Source: Ridgeia piscesae (taxonomy: Eukaryota; Annelida; Polychaeta; Sabellida; Siboglinidae). From it: a stretch of 64,000 nt of DNA. The translations under genes were made by a program, and so were the position numbers. The notes beneath the pieces were generated by a model. That model was given only the letters and a program-made list of their open reading frames with translations, was not told where the DNA came from and ran no database searches. The stretch lies in NCBI GenBank assembly GCA_025642075.2, contig JAODUO010000070.1:280001-344000 (forward strand), read 5' to 3'. Shown here in pieces: positions 51,501 to 63,363 of the stretch (the first letter of the stretch is position 1; each line of letters opens with the position of its first letter).

Positions 51501-53636
51501 GTAAAAATGTGGGGAGAGCTGGTTACTTGGCAACCAAAGCTTGGACATTGTGGAGTCTATGTCAAAAAGAGGCAAGTTCTACCTTCAAGTATTGGTTCCA
51601 CAAGTGGAGAGAATTGGTTTCTGGGACGACTCTTTCTTTTCCTTGGACATAGACCTTGAAGAACACCACTCAGACTTACATAAAACAGGCTTCTTCTATC
51701 AAGCTTGCATAGTTTTATACATTGAAGTTTTCCACCTAGATAGGTTGGAACTGAATCACAAAACTTTCAGGGATTAATCTATATGACCACATGAAGTAAG
51801 AACTCTGTCTTTTCTAAATCTCTCATATATGTCGAGATTCTCATCTGTGGTAGGTGGAAGGGTAGGAAGAAAGTGTCCCATGGCAACTGATTTACAGTTA
51901 AGCCACGCTGTGTCACAGCCTACGCCACACGTAGGCTGTGACATGGCGTGGCTTAACTGTAAATCAGTTGCCATGTAACTCAGTTGTTCAGAAACAACTT
52001 AAATGAGAAAAAGTAACTTAATAATTACAGCACCATGCACAGAAGACAAAAACTACCAGCCCATGTGGATTAGGGTGCTTGGAAAATTAAGTAGAAACGG
52101 ATAAAATAGGCTTACTTAAATCCTCGTGACAATAACATAGTACACTGTAGTAGACATATTATTTGACACTGTCTCAATTAAGGCCTCTTGGTGGATGTCT
52201 AATTCCATCTCACATTCATTGTTTTGACCTTACAATAAGCACTACCTCACATGCATGATGCAGTTGTCAATGTTTGATCGAGAGCATTACAGTGCTTGTG
52301 TAACAATGCTGTGTCTTGTAGCAGTTGGTAATATTACTATCATGGTTATCACATATCAACTTCTAAACTATCCAGTTAGGTTGTGGGCATTTTAGCTGGT
52401 ATTTAAAATATTTGTTACTGAACATGAAATACATGCACATTTCAAAACAGCCCTTCAGTTGCATTACACAACAAATCATGTGTATAATAAACTGTTGATT
52501 CCCTCTTTCTTTCCCTGTATTAAGGCAGGCATAGTTTCTGGTCCTTTGATTTTTTTCTTTTCTCCATACAGTTTTTGAACTACTGTGTCCACATCTGTAT
52601 CTGGTATCGTTTGCTCTCATTTACCAATCCTCTCTTAATAGTTTCAATTTTTGCCTACCAAAATAAAAACATTTCGGTACATTTTTATTATTACCATGTG
52701 TGTTTCAGCAGGTGACAATAGGGGGAGCCACGGCAGCTGTCGTAGTTGTGATCGCAGTCATTGTAGGAGTGACAGTGTTTGTGTTCCATAAAAGGTATAG
52801 TATATGTGCAAGTGTGCCTCTCTATCCCAACATCTCATCGCTATTAAACTGAAAATATGTTTTAGTCACACAGTACTCATGCCTTGAGATTGCTCATGTC
52901 CTTTGCACCTCAGTCTTCTGCATATTATCCATCCATCCATCCATCCATCCATCCATCCATCCATCCATCCATCCATCCATCCATCCATCCATCCATCCAT
53001 CCATCCATCCATCCATCCATCCATCCATCCATCCATCCATCCATCCATCCATCCATCCATCCATCCATCCATCCATCCATCCATCCATCCATCCATCCAT
53101 CCATCCATCCATCCATCCATCCATCCATCCACCCTCCACCACCATCCCACCCACCCACCCACCCACCCACCCACCCACCCATCCATCCACCCACCCATCC
53201 ATCCATCCATCCATCCATATGATTGTTGTCAAATTTACTAGCGCTGTAGCTCTTGTATAAAAAGCAGCTTCAGGAATGAAGTTGTCAGTGACAGTGGCAT
53301 CAAGAGAAAACACTTAATATCATCTTCATCCACACTTTCAGAAAGCACCCTTCAAGTTCAGCCCCACCGCAGCCACCAAAGCGTCCGACATTAGACAACT
53401 CATCCCGTGATAGCAGCAATGTCTACATGCATCACATCAATTCAAGTGCATCACCACTGCCACCTAGTGAACCTGATAGGAGGCAAGTGATGTCACAGCC
53501 ACAAACAAGCCACCCCGACACCGGGCTATATCTTGATCTCTCACAAGATGGCGTTGATGATCATGTCTACGCAGACCTTGACTCTATCAACGATTCAATG
53601 TATGAGACAATATCAGATAGTGTAGTGGCAGTCTAG
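48536..53636 (+). CDS. Receptor E: lectin-like/CUB-like type I membrane protein with Tyr-motif tail
   Basis: Exons: 48536-48611, 49315-49839, 50293-50679, 51201-51386, 52709 or 52712-52794, 53342-53636, about 516 residues. The signal peptide is [20 protein letters not shown]. Exon 2 is lectin-like ([16 protein letters not shown]), with a repeat-bearing loop (IPVLQID/IPVLQIV) where D has its giant insert, then [19 protein letters not shown] and VHYECSTAW. Exon 3 is CUB-like ([29 protein letters not shown]). Exon 4 is the stalk, starting with VKVKC. Exon 5 is the membrane helix ([19 protein letters not shown]). The tail has NVYMHH, GLYLDLS, HVYADLD and SMYETIS plus PPQPPKRP. Exon 4 ends in phase 1, yet the helix frame requires one base fewer at the CAGCAGG acceptor. 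With the usual splice sites the product ends 27 residues later without a membrane anchor. A weak donor after 51394 would rescue the frame. Confidence 0.85.
51880..51974. repeat. Near-perfect 45-bp hairpin in intron 4 of E
   Basis: Left arm 51880-51924 and right arm 51930-51974 are complementary except at two positions, separated by the 5-base loop CCACA. The arms begin and end ATGGCAACTGATTTACAG / its complement. The structure could extrude as a cruciform or be a foldback transposon. Confidence 0.9.
52928..53218. repeat. (CCAT)n tetranucleotide array in intron 5 of E
   Basis: About 70 tetramers, pure CCAT up to about 53130. A CCAC-rich section follows to about 53190, then CCAT again. It lies between the membrane and tail exons. 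Confidence 0.96.
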
Positions 53637-54657
53637 TGTCATGTCCAGGCTTATTTTGTTGAGTTGAATATTACCAACAATTGCTGCATATTACAGACCG
53701 ACTGAGCAAAGAGTATTTATATTTTCTGTAAATAGAAAGATTATTTTCTTTATAAACGGAACTCACAATATTGGTGAATTTAAAAGTTGGATTCCTTAGA
53801 CATTTACTGGGTGGTAGTCTTGTATCTTAGTCTGAGCACCAGGCAGGAGAAACACAAACTTTGCTTTGACAATACTGATGTTTTCTAGTCATGGTTTGGG
53901 GCCCTGTCCCCAAGGATTTGTTAAATTGTGCATTGTGGTGTAACATTTAATAAAAAATAAAATGGAAGATAATTTCAGTTTCAATGTGTTTATACTTGTA
54001 AATTTTTGGTTTATCAAATATGAGAACCAAGCCGCATGTGACACAATGTGAAATAATATCCATCCACATTTATAAAGAGCTGAAAGAAAACATGGTGTGT
54101 TTGTTCCAAGTTTAACCTTAATACCAAAACTAATCCTTTGTTGTGGAGAGTTATATCTGCTATAATTAATCTGACCTGACCTGAGGTACCCGTTTAACAT
54201 TAATATGCTAACTTTGGAACATTAGAAATGCATCCCCTCCCTGGTGCCGAGGCTCACGCCACTTTTTCTAAGTTCATTTACTTCCTCCTTATCAACTGGC
54301 AGTGCAATAAAAAGTCATAACGGTGGTTATGTAGAGATACAAGTTGCCACGGTGATGTTTTATTAAATATTTGACATTTACCAGGAGTCTTGCCTCATGC
54401 TACATTGTAACTGGCAACAGTAGCAATGAGAAGGGCATGAAAACTAGTTTAAGTTAGCAATACATGTAATGATGGTGACAGTATAACTAAGAAACTTGTA
54501 AGCTAGTTGTATTAATGTTTGCTACAATACTGCATTGTTTAGCTTTCTGACACATCTAGCTCACTGGATAATAAACAGATTCATACTGCCAACATCTAGG
54601 TCCAATCAAACTACCACACATGCACGCATGCAGGCATGCACGCCCGCATGCATGCAT

Positions 54658-54688
<31 letters not shown>

Positions 54689-55766
54689 TGCACATACAAA
54701 CAAATGTACACATGTATGAGTGGGTTTATCTATGAGGGATGTCATATTATCTTCCTAGATGGATTGCAACTCACAAGCAAAACCTTTCTTCCAATGGCTC
54801 TACCTATGATCCTTGGAAGAAAATTGATGCCTTAATTTTTTGAAAATTCACAATGTGGTAAGGTTTAAAATAAATTGTTCATGTTTATTCAACAATGTCA
54901 TCATCTTTTTCACTATTTTATAATTTTTTGGCAAGAAAAACTAGTGATCCAAATGCAAATACATTTTATTGTAACTTTATATGTCACTGCAGACAAAATA
55001 AGCTCATGCAAATATGAGATGTTTAGTGTGAGGGCATTTATAGCCAAATCAGCACATGCCTGAACCTACACACTGTTGTTTACAGGCACTCTGGGTGGTT
55101 AGTTCCGGTTGGCTGAACACCCAGTTCTTACACAATGGACATTGGTCAGTTTGAGACAATCTGAGGAACAAAGACTTGACCAGTCAACTGTGGCTGCATC
55201 AGGGCAGGACAGTGGTCAAACAGACACAGGGAGGTCACTTCAGTGGGTGTGAGATTAGTTCCTCCCTCCTACAAACATCTAAATGCAAATGCACACAATT
55301 GTGATAAGGGGCTGTGAGGAGTGTACAGACATAACACCAGAGTGACCAATCATTTGATTTTAAACACCTGAATGTTGCACATTGTCTGCCATGGAACACA
55401 AATGCGCAGCTGTATTTTGATGGATAAACGCCACAGCTAAAGACTGACAGTGATATACACATTCTATAGTTGTCTGGCCAGAAAACTACAGCAAATAAAT
55501 AGTTGGCTGTTTCCCTTCTTTTCATTGCAATGGTAAATTTGGTTGTTTAGATGCTGACATGTCTGCTTGCATTTGTACTAGACCAGATGTCAGTAACCAT
55601 GAATGATCCCAATTACGTAGCTATAATAACAATAATAATCCTGTTTCTTAATATAAGAACTTATCTTCACCTTTTTCTTAATATAGTGTTTTTTAAGTAA
55701 CTAAATGCCAATAAATGTGCTTCACATTTAAAGTCACTGTTGTTTTGTCAATTAGGGTCAGGCATT
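53637..55766. other. Intergenic region between E and F
   Basis: A candidate AATAAA for E is at 53949-53954. A (CATG/CACG)n microsatellite lies at 54617-54690. The F copy of the distal block (TTTACAG, GTTCCGGTTGGCTGAACACC, CACAATGGACATTGG) is at 55073-55160. No gene was recognised. Confidence 0.5.
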
Positions 55767-55874
55767 GGGGTGTGACCCCTCAACTTATAAATACCCCTTG
55801 TAAACACGATCAATTTGGTCACTGTTGTGTGCACTGCAGTGATGTCACAGAATTGGTCAGTGCATGACGTGACC
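55767..55874 (+). promoter_or_regulatory. Conserved proximal promoter/5' UTR block of F
   Basis: GGGGTGTGACCCCTC at 55767 is followed by a TATAAATA sequence near 55786. TTGGTCACTG at 55815 and GCACTGCAGTGATGTCA then precede GACGTGACC at the ATG. D and E share all of these except the TATA-like word. Confidence 0.65.
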
Positions 55875-58800
55875 ATGAGTGCCCACTGGACATACGTACG
55901 AGTCATATTATGTCTCTTGGTTTACCTGAACCTCGCTTATGGAACAATAGGTAAGTGTAATATAAGATACCTGTAGCCAGGTGTAGAGACCTGGTAACAT
56001 ACGCTTCTGTTGTTGTGTTACAATGCACCATCGTAGTTACAAACCACTATCACAGCAGTGATGCACCACAGCTGCGATGCACCACAGCTGTGATGCACCA
56101 CAGTTGCAGTGCACCACTGTTGCAATGCACCACAGTTGCGGTGCACCACTGTTGCCATGCACCACAGCTGCGATGCACCACAGTTACGATGTACCACAGT
56201 TGCGATGCACCACTGTTGCCATGCACCACAGCTGTGATGCACCACAGTTGCGATGCACCACTGTTGCAATCTACCACAGTTGCCATGCACCACAGTTGCG
56301 ATGCACCACAGTTGCGATGCACCACAGTTGCAATGCACCACTGTTGCGATGCACCACAGTTGCGATGCACCACAGTTGCGATGCACCACAGTTGCGATGC
56401 ACCACAGTTGCAATGCACCACTGTTGCGATGCACCACAGCTGCGATGCACCACAGTTGCGATGCACCACAGTTGCGATGCACCACAGTTGCGATGCACCA
56501 CTGTTGCGATGCACCACTGTTGCGATGCACCACGTTGCGATGCACCACAGTTGCGATGCACCACAGTTGCGATGCACCACAGCTGAGATGCACCACAGTT
56601 GCAATGCACCACAGTTGCGATGCACCACAGTTGCGATCCACCACTGTTGCGATGCACCACACCTGTGATGCACCACAGTTGCAATGCACCACTGTTGCAA
56701 TCACCACAGTTGCGATGCACCACAGTTGCGATGCATCACAGTTGCGATGCACCACAGTTGCGATGCACCACAGTTGCAATGCACCACTGTTGCGATGCAC
56801 CACAGCTGCGATGCACCACAGCTGAGATGCACCACAGTTGCAATGCACCACAGTTGCGATGCACCACAGTTGCGATCCACCACTGTTGCGATGCACCACT
56901 GTTGCGATGCACCACAGCTGCGATGCACCACAGTTGCAATGCACCACTGTTGCGATGCACCACAGCTGTGATGCACCACAGTTGCGATGCACCACTGTTG
57001 CAATCTACCACAGTTGCCATGCACCACAGTTGCGATGCATCACAGTTGCGATGCACCACAGTTGCAATGCACCACTGTTGCGATGCACCACAGCTGCGAT
57101 GCACCACAGTTGCGTTGCATCACAGTTGCGATGCACCACAGTTGCAATGCACCACTGTTGCGATGCACCACAGTTGCGATGCACCACAGTTGCAATGCAC
57201 CACTGTTGCGATGCACCACAGCTGCGATGCACCACAGCTGAGATGCACCACAGTTGCAATGCACCACAGTTGCGATGCACCACAGTTGCGATCCACCACT
57301 GTTGCGATGCACCACTGTTGCGATGCACCACACCTGTGATGCACCACAGTTGCAATGCACCACTGTTGCGATGCACCACAGCTGCGATGCACCACAGCTG
57401 AGATGCACCACAGTTGCAATGCACCACTGTTGCGATGCACCACACCTGCGATGCACCTCAGTTGCGATGCACCACAGTTGCAATGCACCACTGTTGCGAT
57501 GCACCACAGCTGCGATGCACCACAGCTGAGATGCACCACAGTTGCAATGCACCACAGTTGCGATGCACCACAGTTGCGATCCACCACTGTTGCGATGCAC
57601 CACTGTTGCGATGCACCACACCTGTGATGCACCATGGTTGCGATCATAATACACCACAATAGTTAATGTCATGTACAATATATAACTGCCTAATGCACAC
57701 AACTAGAGAGTTCAACTACCAAGTACCCATCTATTGCTCACTACTCTTTCAGCTCCTAGGTGTCAGCACAGTCAACTGTCTGCACACACTGTCGTATATA
57801 ATAGCCAATATTGGCTCCTTACGATGTACCCCATTCAGATTCAGATGTCTTGCAAACAAGTTTTGTGTTCCTAAATGACATACGTGCTACATGCCAACAT
57901 GTAAAATCTTCAACAATAACATTTTACCAAGTGAAATATTTTAAAGTGATGATCAATCATCAATAAAAATTACACAAGTTTATTTATCTCTTTAATATAT
58001 GACAATCCGCGCTAACAACTAACTACTTCACACCTAACAGCAGCTTTGTTTTTATTCCAGAAAGATACAAAGTACTAGAGATGTGCACGAAGGCGACAAG
58101 TAACAGTAGTTCCCACATCCTCCAGTCCAGTGGCGCTGTCATTCAGAGACGATCTACCTGTGTCTGCATCACAACGAGAATGTCAAGCAAATGGGTCTTT
58201 GTTAGTGCGAACAATTTCCAATGCAACACTAACACATGTCCTTGGAAACTGGCATTCTACGAGGACGGATGTTTGAGAAATGAGACTTGCTGCGGACCAA
58301 AGCGAAACGACTTTACATATCGCGTTCCAAGTTCCGGGAAAGTGATGGTGATGCACAACAAGACACAAATTCTCTCCTACTACTACTCAAACCCAGTGAC
58401 AATTACTCTCATTGGTGGTGAGTAGGCTGACACCTATCAACAACTACTACAGCAACACAACGTTATCATCAATAACAACACATGTAATGTATAATAAAAC
58501 ATTTATAGAAAACTGCACTTTTGTGAAATGATGCAACTTGTATTGGATAAGCTGTTGGTGGGGCTACACACAGAACTAGAAAAGGTCACAGGTCACATGT
58601 CATTATTTGGGCTACTCGGACTTTACGTACAGCTGCCTAATTGTTTGAAAAATTCAAATTTGCAAACTACACTATTTGCAGACTATTTCATCTATTTTTT
58701 ATCATAATATTATCCGATGTAAAGATACTCTGTAGTTTGTCTGATGGAGAATATTGTTTTATATACTTGGTCTAACACAGCAAGTATATACAGGTTGTTG

Positions 58801-60884
58801 TGATAGAAAGTTGCAATGTGTATGTTTCAGATATTACAATTGAGTGTGGATTGGCGGAAATCCCTGCGTATGTTGGCAAGATTTGTATGACAACAACATC
58901 TACTACAACACCACAAACAACAACAACAAGAGAACCACCTCCACCACAAACAACAACATCACCACAACGACTACCAACTACAGAAGGAGAGACGTCGACG
59001 GACGGGAATAATAAGTCACTGCCTCCCAGGGCAGGACAGAAAGGTTCGCAGAGTCCCAGTCTTGTACACTGGTGTAGTTTACTGCACCTGGTGGACCCTG
59101 TGTCAGTGTAAATATGTTTCCCAGGAAACCTGTATTGTCATTGACATCTCAGGAAGTCAAGTATATTACTCGTTGGGGGACAATTTAACTGAGTCTTGTT
59201 TTACATAAATACTGTATTGACTGATTGAAAAGAAATATGAAAAGACATTACTAAAAGTATCTTATATGAAAACTATTGTATATTGTTTTGAAGAAACAAA
59301 ATGACTGGACAAATTATTTAAGAATTCACACAAACTGTGATTTCAACCATTACCCAATAGTTCAAAAAGGCAATACACAAAAGTTAAATGGTTTATGAAT
59401 CCATTCAATCTTCAAATTTGTCTCATTGTTACATTCTGTTGTTTAGATTCACTTTTGTAACAATTCCGGGTAAAATATCAGTCAGTTATAACAAACATAG
59501 AGAATATTATCTAACATGACATATGGCATAAGTCAAGGCCTGACATTTTTTAGTTATTGTGAAATATCATTTGTTGACTGGAGCGGCCATCTTGGTTCAG
59601 CCATTATGAAAACCATAATAATATTCAACATCTTCAGTACTAGACAAGATAATAATTGTGTCTGCCCCATGTTTTACTGGTCACAGATGACAGATGCCTT
59701 GATAATGACATAATGACAATTGCAATGTTTTGTATATTTGCTACACACTGTATCATTCTGATTAATCTACAGGTGGGCTTACAGGAGACACGTTGACAAC
59801 AGTGATTGTAGTTGCTGCAGTTATTGTAGTCGGAGGAATAATTGGCGGAGTCATAGTCTGGCTCTACAGAAGGTAATCTATTTGTTTGAGATACAGTCTG
59901 AACACTGGCAATTGTTTTGTAAATTAACAATGAGCAACTAAAGGGAATCTGCAGATGTTAAAGTTCAACAGGTATTCTTCTTCTTCTAGGCATCGTGTCT
60001 GTTCCAAGAATCAGCGATCCTGGCCCTCCAAACCATACCGTCAATCATTGTTCTTACTAGTTCGGTGGCACACACCATATTGGCAGACTATCAATTATTT
60101 TATTCACTGGCGTCCTTTTGATCTTTTCCATTCAACCTTTCCAGTTGCAACTAGATGTTCTAACCTTTTCTTTCTTATGGAGTGCCTTATAAGTTGTGCC
60201 TGTCTTGTTCTAATTTTGATAATTGTGTATATAAAACTTAAATACTACAATCTAGTTTGTGATAGCTGTCTGTCATAACTCAGTCAAGCAGAAACAAACT
60301 GTTTACTTTGGGACAGCGTGACTGAATCTTCTCCCAGGTGCCCAAGTCCATTCATCTCTTACTAAGTCCATTCATTTCCTTGCGTAAAATGTCGATTATT
60401 TACTAACATATACCAGACACACTATTACTGGCTAAGGGAAATAAAAACAGTGGACGAGCTGAGTGGAGAGGAAACTCCAGCCAGGGGTCGTCACAGCCAC
60501 AGCGTTTAAGATACAAATATGATAATGTTGATAACAACTACCCGGTATTTGTTGTCACTTATGTGGGTGTAAGCTGCATATTTATTCACAGAAATATTTA
60601 CTATTTCCAGAAAACATCAGTCCACTGCATCGACACCAAATGACACTTTGACTGTCATCGCAACTTCGACACTGCCAATAGGGGGCACTGAGAACACATA
60701 CGAGACTCTGGTGCCAAAGACAATGGACGATTCCGCTGCGTACGAGAGTGTGGAGCCTGTGTACATCGTACCAATCAGTGACGACGACGGTTACATGCAG
60801 ATTGATGATGTTAAACGGGAAAACAGTTCTAAGTCCAAGCCTGTTCATGATGATGTGTTACAGATGGACACCAACAGAGTGTAA
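55875..60884 (+). CDS. Receptor F: CUB-like type I membrane protein, lectin exon missing
   Basis: Exons: 55875-55950, 58061-58417, 58831-59043, 59773-59872, 60611-60884; total 1020 nt, 339 residues, frame intact. Residues 1-24 are a signal peptide (WTYVRVILCLLVYLNLAYG), clearly related to those of D and E. Residues 26-144 are the CUB-like domain: EMCTKATSN aligns with RMCSN of D/E, followed by STCVCITT, CPWKLAFYEDGC and NETCCG. Residues 145-215 are a stalk that begins ITIECG and continues into a Thr/Pro-rich run. The membrane helix (VIVVAAVIVVGGIIGGVIVW) spans about 225-245 and is followed by LYRR. The tail has TYETL, AYESV, VYIVP and GYMQI. No lectin-like exon exists between exons 1 and 2, where a 16-bp minisatellite lies instead. 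The phase-1 introns allow this loss without a frame change. The last codons overlap the start of the 36-bp satellite. Confidence 0.86.
56050..57645. repeat. 1.6-kb 16-bp minisatellite in intron 1 of F
   Basis: About 100 copies of GCGATGCACCACAGTT, with recurring variants (CACTGTT, AGCTG, GCAATGC, GATCCACC, GAGATGC). Variant order is itself repeated: the word GTTGCAATCTACC with the same flanks occurs at about 56263 and 56997, and TTGCGATCCACC occurs four times. So larger blocks have been duplicated. Since 16 is not a multiple of three, the long frames simply cycle. Confidence 0.96.
59985..60105 (-). mobile_element. Possible LINE 3'-end remnant in intron 4 of F
   Basis: The minus strand reads approximately TMIDGMVWRARIADSWNRHD followed by A and a Lys-rich end. 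This resembles the last residues and GAAGAAGAAG tail of some LINEs. It is too short to assign to a family. Confidence 0.35.
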
Positions 60885-63363
60885 CGGGGCAGTCATGTAA
60901 CAGTCACCAACAGAGTGTAACGGGGCGGACATGTTACAGTCACCAACAGAGTGTAACGGGGCAGTCATGTTAAGTCACCAACAGAGTGTAACGGGGCAGT
61001 CATGTAACAGTCACCAACAGAGTGTAACGGGGCAGTCATGTTACAGACACCAACATAGTTTAATAGGGCAGTCATGTTACAGACACTAACAGAGTGTAAC
61101 AGGGAAGTCATGTTACAGACACTAACAGAGTGTAACAGGGCAGTCATGTAACAGTCACCAACAGAGTGTAACGGGGCAGTCATGTTACAGTCACCAACAG
61201 AGTGTAACGGGGCAGTCATGTTACAGACACCAACAGAGTGTAACGGGGCAGTCATGTTACAGTCACCAACAGAGTGTAACAGTGCAGTCATGTTACAGTC
61301 ACCAACAGAGTGTAACGGGGCAGTCATGTTACAGTCACTAACAGAGTGTAACGGGGCAGTCATGTTACAGTCACCAACAGAGTGTAACAGTGCAGTCATG
61401 TTACAGTCACCAACAGAGTGTAATGGGGCAGTCATGTTACAGTCACCAACAAAGTGTAACGGGGCAGTCATGTTACAGTCACCAACAGAGTGTAACGGGG
61501 CAGTCATGTTACAGTCACCAACAGAGTGTAACAGGGCAGTCATGTTACAGTCACCAACAGAGTGTAACGGGGCAGTCATGTTACAGTCACCAACAGAGTG
61601 TAACGGGGCAGTCATGTTACAGTCACCAACAGAGTGTAACAGGGCAGTCATGTTACAGTCACCAACAGAGTGTAACGGGGCAGTCATGTTACAGTCACCA
61701 ACAGAGTGTAACGGGCAGTCATGTTACAGTCACCAACAGAGTGTAACGGGGCAGTCATGTTACAGTCACCAACAGAGTGTAACGGGGCAGTCATGTTACA
61801 GTCACCAACAAAGTGTAACGGGGCAGTCATGTTAGTCACCAACAGAGTGTAACGGGGCAGTCATGTTACATCAAACCAACAGAGTGTAACGGGGCAGTCA
61901 TGTTACAGTCACCAACAGAGTGTAACGGGGCAGTCATGTTAAGTCACCAACAGAGTGTAACGGGGCAGTCATGTTACAGTCACCAACAGAGTGTAACGGG
62001 GCAGTCATGTTACAGTCACCAACAGAGTGTAACGGGGCAGTCATGTTACATCAAACCAACAGAGTGTAACGGGGCAGTCATGTTACAGTCACCAACAGAG
62101 TGTAACGGGGCAGTCATGTTACGTCACCAACAGAGTGTAACGGGGCAGTCATGTTACATCAAACCAACAGAGTGTAACGGGCAGTCATGTTACAGTCACC
62201 AACAAAGTGTAACGGGGCAGTCATGTTAGTCACCAACAGAGTGTAACGGGGCAGTCATGTTACATCAAACCAACAGAGTGTAACGGGGCAGTCATGTTAC
62301 AGTCACCAGCAGAGTGTAACGGGGCAGTCATGTTACAGTCACCAACAGAGTGTAATGGGGCAGTCATGTTACAGTCACCAACAGAGTGTAACGGGGCAGT
62401 CATGTTACAGTCACCAACAGAGTGTAATGGGGCAGTCATGTTACAGTCACCAACAGAGTGTAACGGGGCAGTCATGTTACAGTCACCAACAGAGTGTAAT
62501 GGGGCAGTCATGTTACAGTCACCAACAGAGTGTAACGGGGCAGTCATGTTACAGTCACCAACAGAGTGTAACAGGGCAGTCATGTTACAGTCACCAACAA
62601 AGTGTAACGGGGCAGTCATGTTAGTCACCAACAGAGTGTAACAGTGCAGTCATGTTACAGTCACCAACAAAGTGTAACAGGGCAGTCATGTTACAGTCAT
62701 CAACAGAGTGTAACAGTGCAGTCATGTTACAGTCACCAACAAAGTGTAACAGGGCAGTCATGTTACAGTCACCAACAGAGTGTAACAGGGCAGTCATGTT
62801 ACAGTCACCAACAGAGTGTAACAGGGCAGTCATGTTACAGTCACCAACAAAGTGTAACAGGGCAGTCATGTTACAGTCACCAACAGAGTGTAACAGTGCA
62901 GTCATGTTACAGTCACCAACAAAGTGTAACGGGGCAGTCATGTTACAGTCACCAACAAAGTGTAACAGTGCAGTCATGTTACAGTCATCAACAGAGTGTA
63001 ACAGTGCAGTCATGTTACAGTCACCAACAGAGTGTAACGGGGCAGTCATGTTACAGTCACCAACAGAGTGTAACAGGTGCAGTCATGTTACAGTCACCAA
63101 CAAAGTGTAACAGTGCAGTCATGTTACAGTCACCAACAGAGTGTAACAGGGCAGTCATGTTACAGTCACCAACAGAGTGTAACAGGGCAGTCATGTTACA
63201 GTCACCAACAGAGTGTAACAGTGCAGTCATGTTACAGTCACCAACAGAGTGTAACAGGGCAGTCATGTTACAGTCACCAACAGAGTGTAACAGTGCAGTC
63301 ATGTTACAGTCACCAACAGAGTGTAACAGGGCAGTCATATTACAGTCACCAACAGAGTGTAAC
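60868..63363 (+). repeat. 2.5-kb 36-bp satellite starting in the last codons of F
   Basis: About 69 copies of a 36-bp unit containing CACCAACAGAGTGTAACGGG and GCAGTCATGTTACAGT. The first unit covers the ACACCAACAGAGTGTAACGG at 60870 that codes the last residues and TAA stop of F. Early units vary in length and sequence. The left half has mostly ACGGGG units; from about 62640 ACAGTG and ACAGGG units dominate. Length-altered junctions (GTTAGTCACC, GTTACATCAAACC) recur at 61830, 61867, 62047, 62156, 62226, 62261 and 62621, indicating block duplication. Translated frames are by-products of the 36-bp length. Confidence 0.96.

Noticed and set aside
52866..53313. IHPSIHPS and GWMDGWMD open frames
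   Set aside because: Tetranucleotide CCAT array in an intron of E; no coding flank.
56015..57702. Cys/His-rich open frames (CDAPQL, CGASQLW types)
   Set aside because: They cycle through a 16-bp minisatellite inside an intron of F.
59955..60278. 107-codon plus-strand frame in intron 4 of F
   Set aside because: Starts in intronic DNA, and the opposite strand reads more like a LINE end; no family splice phase fits.
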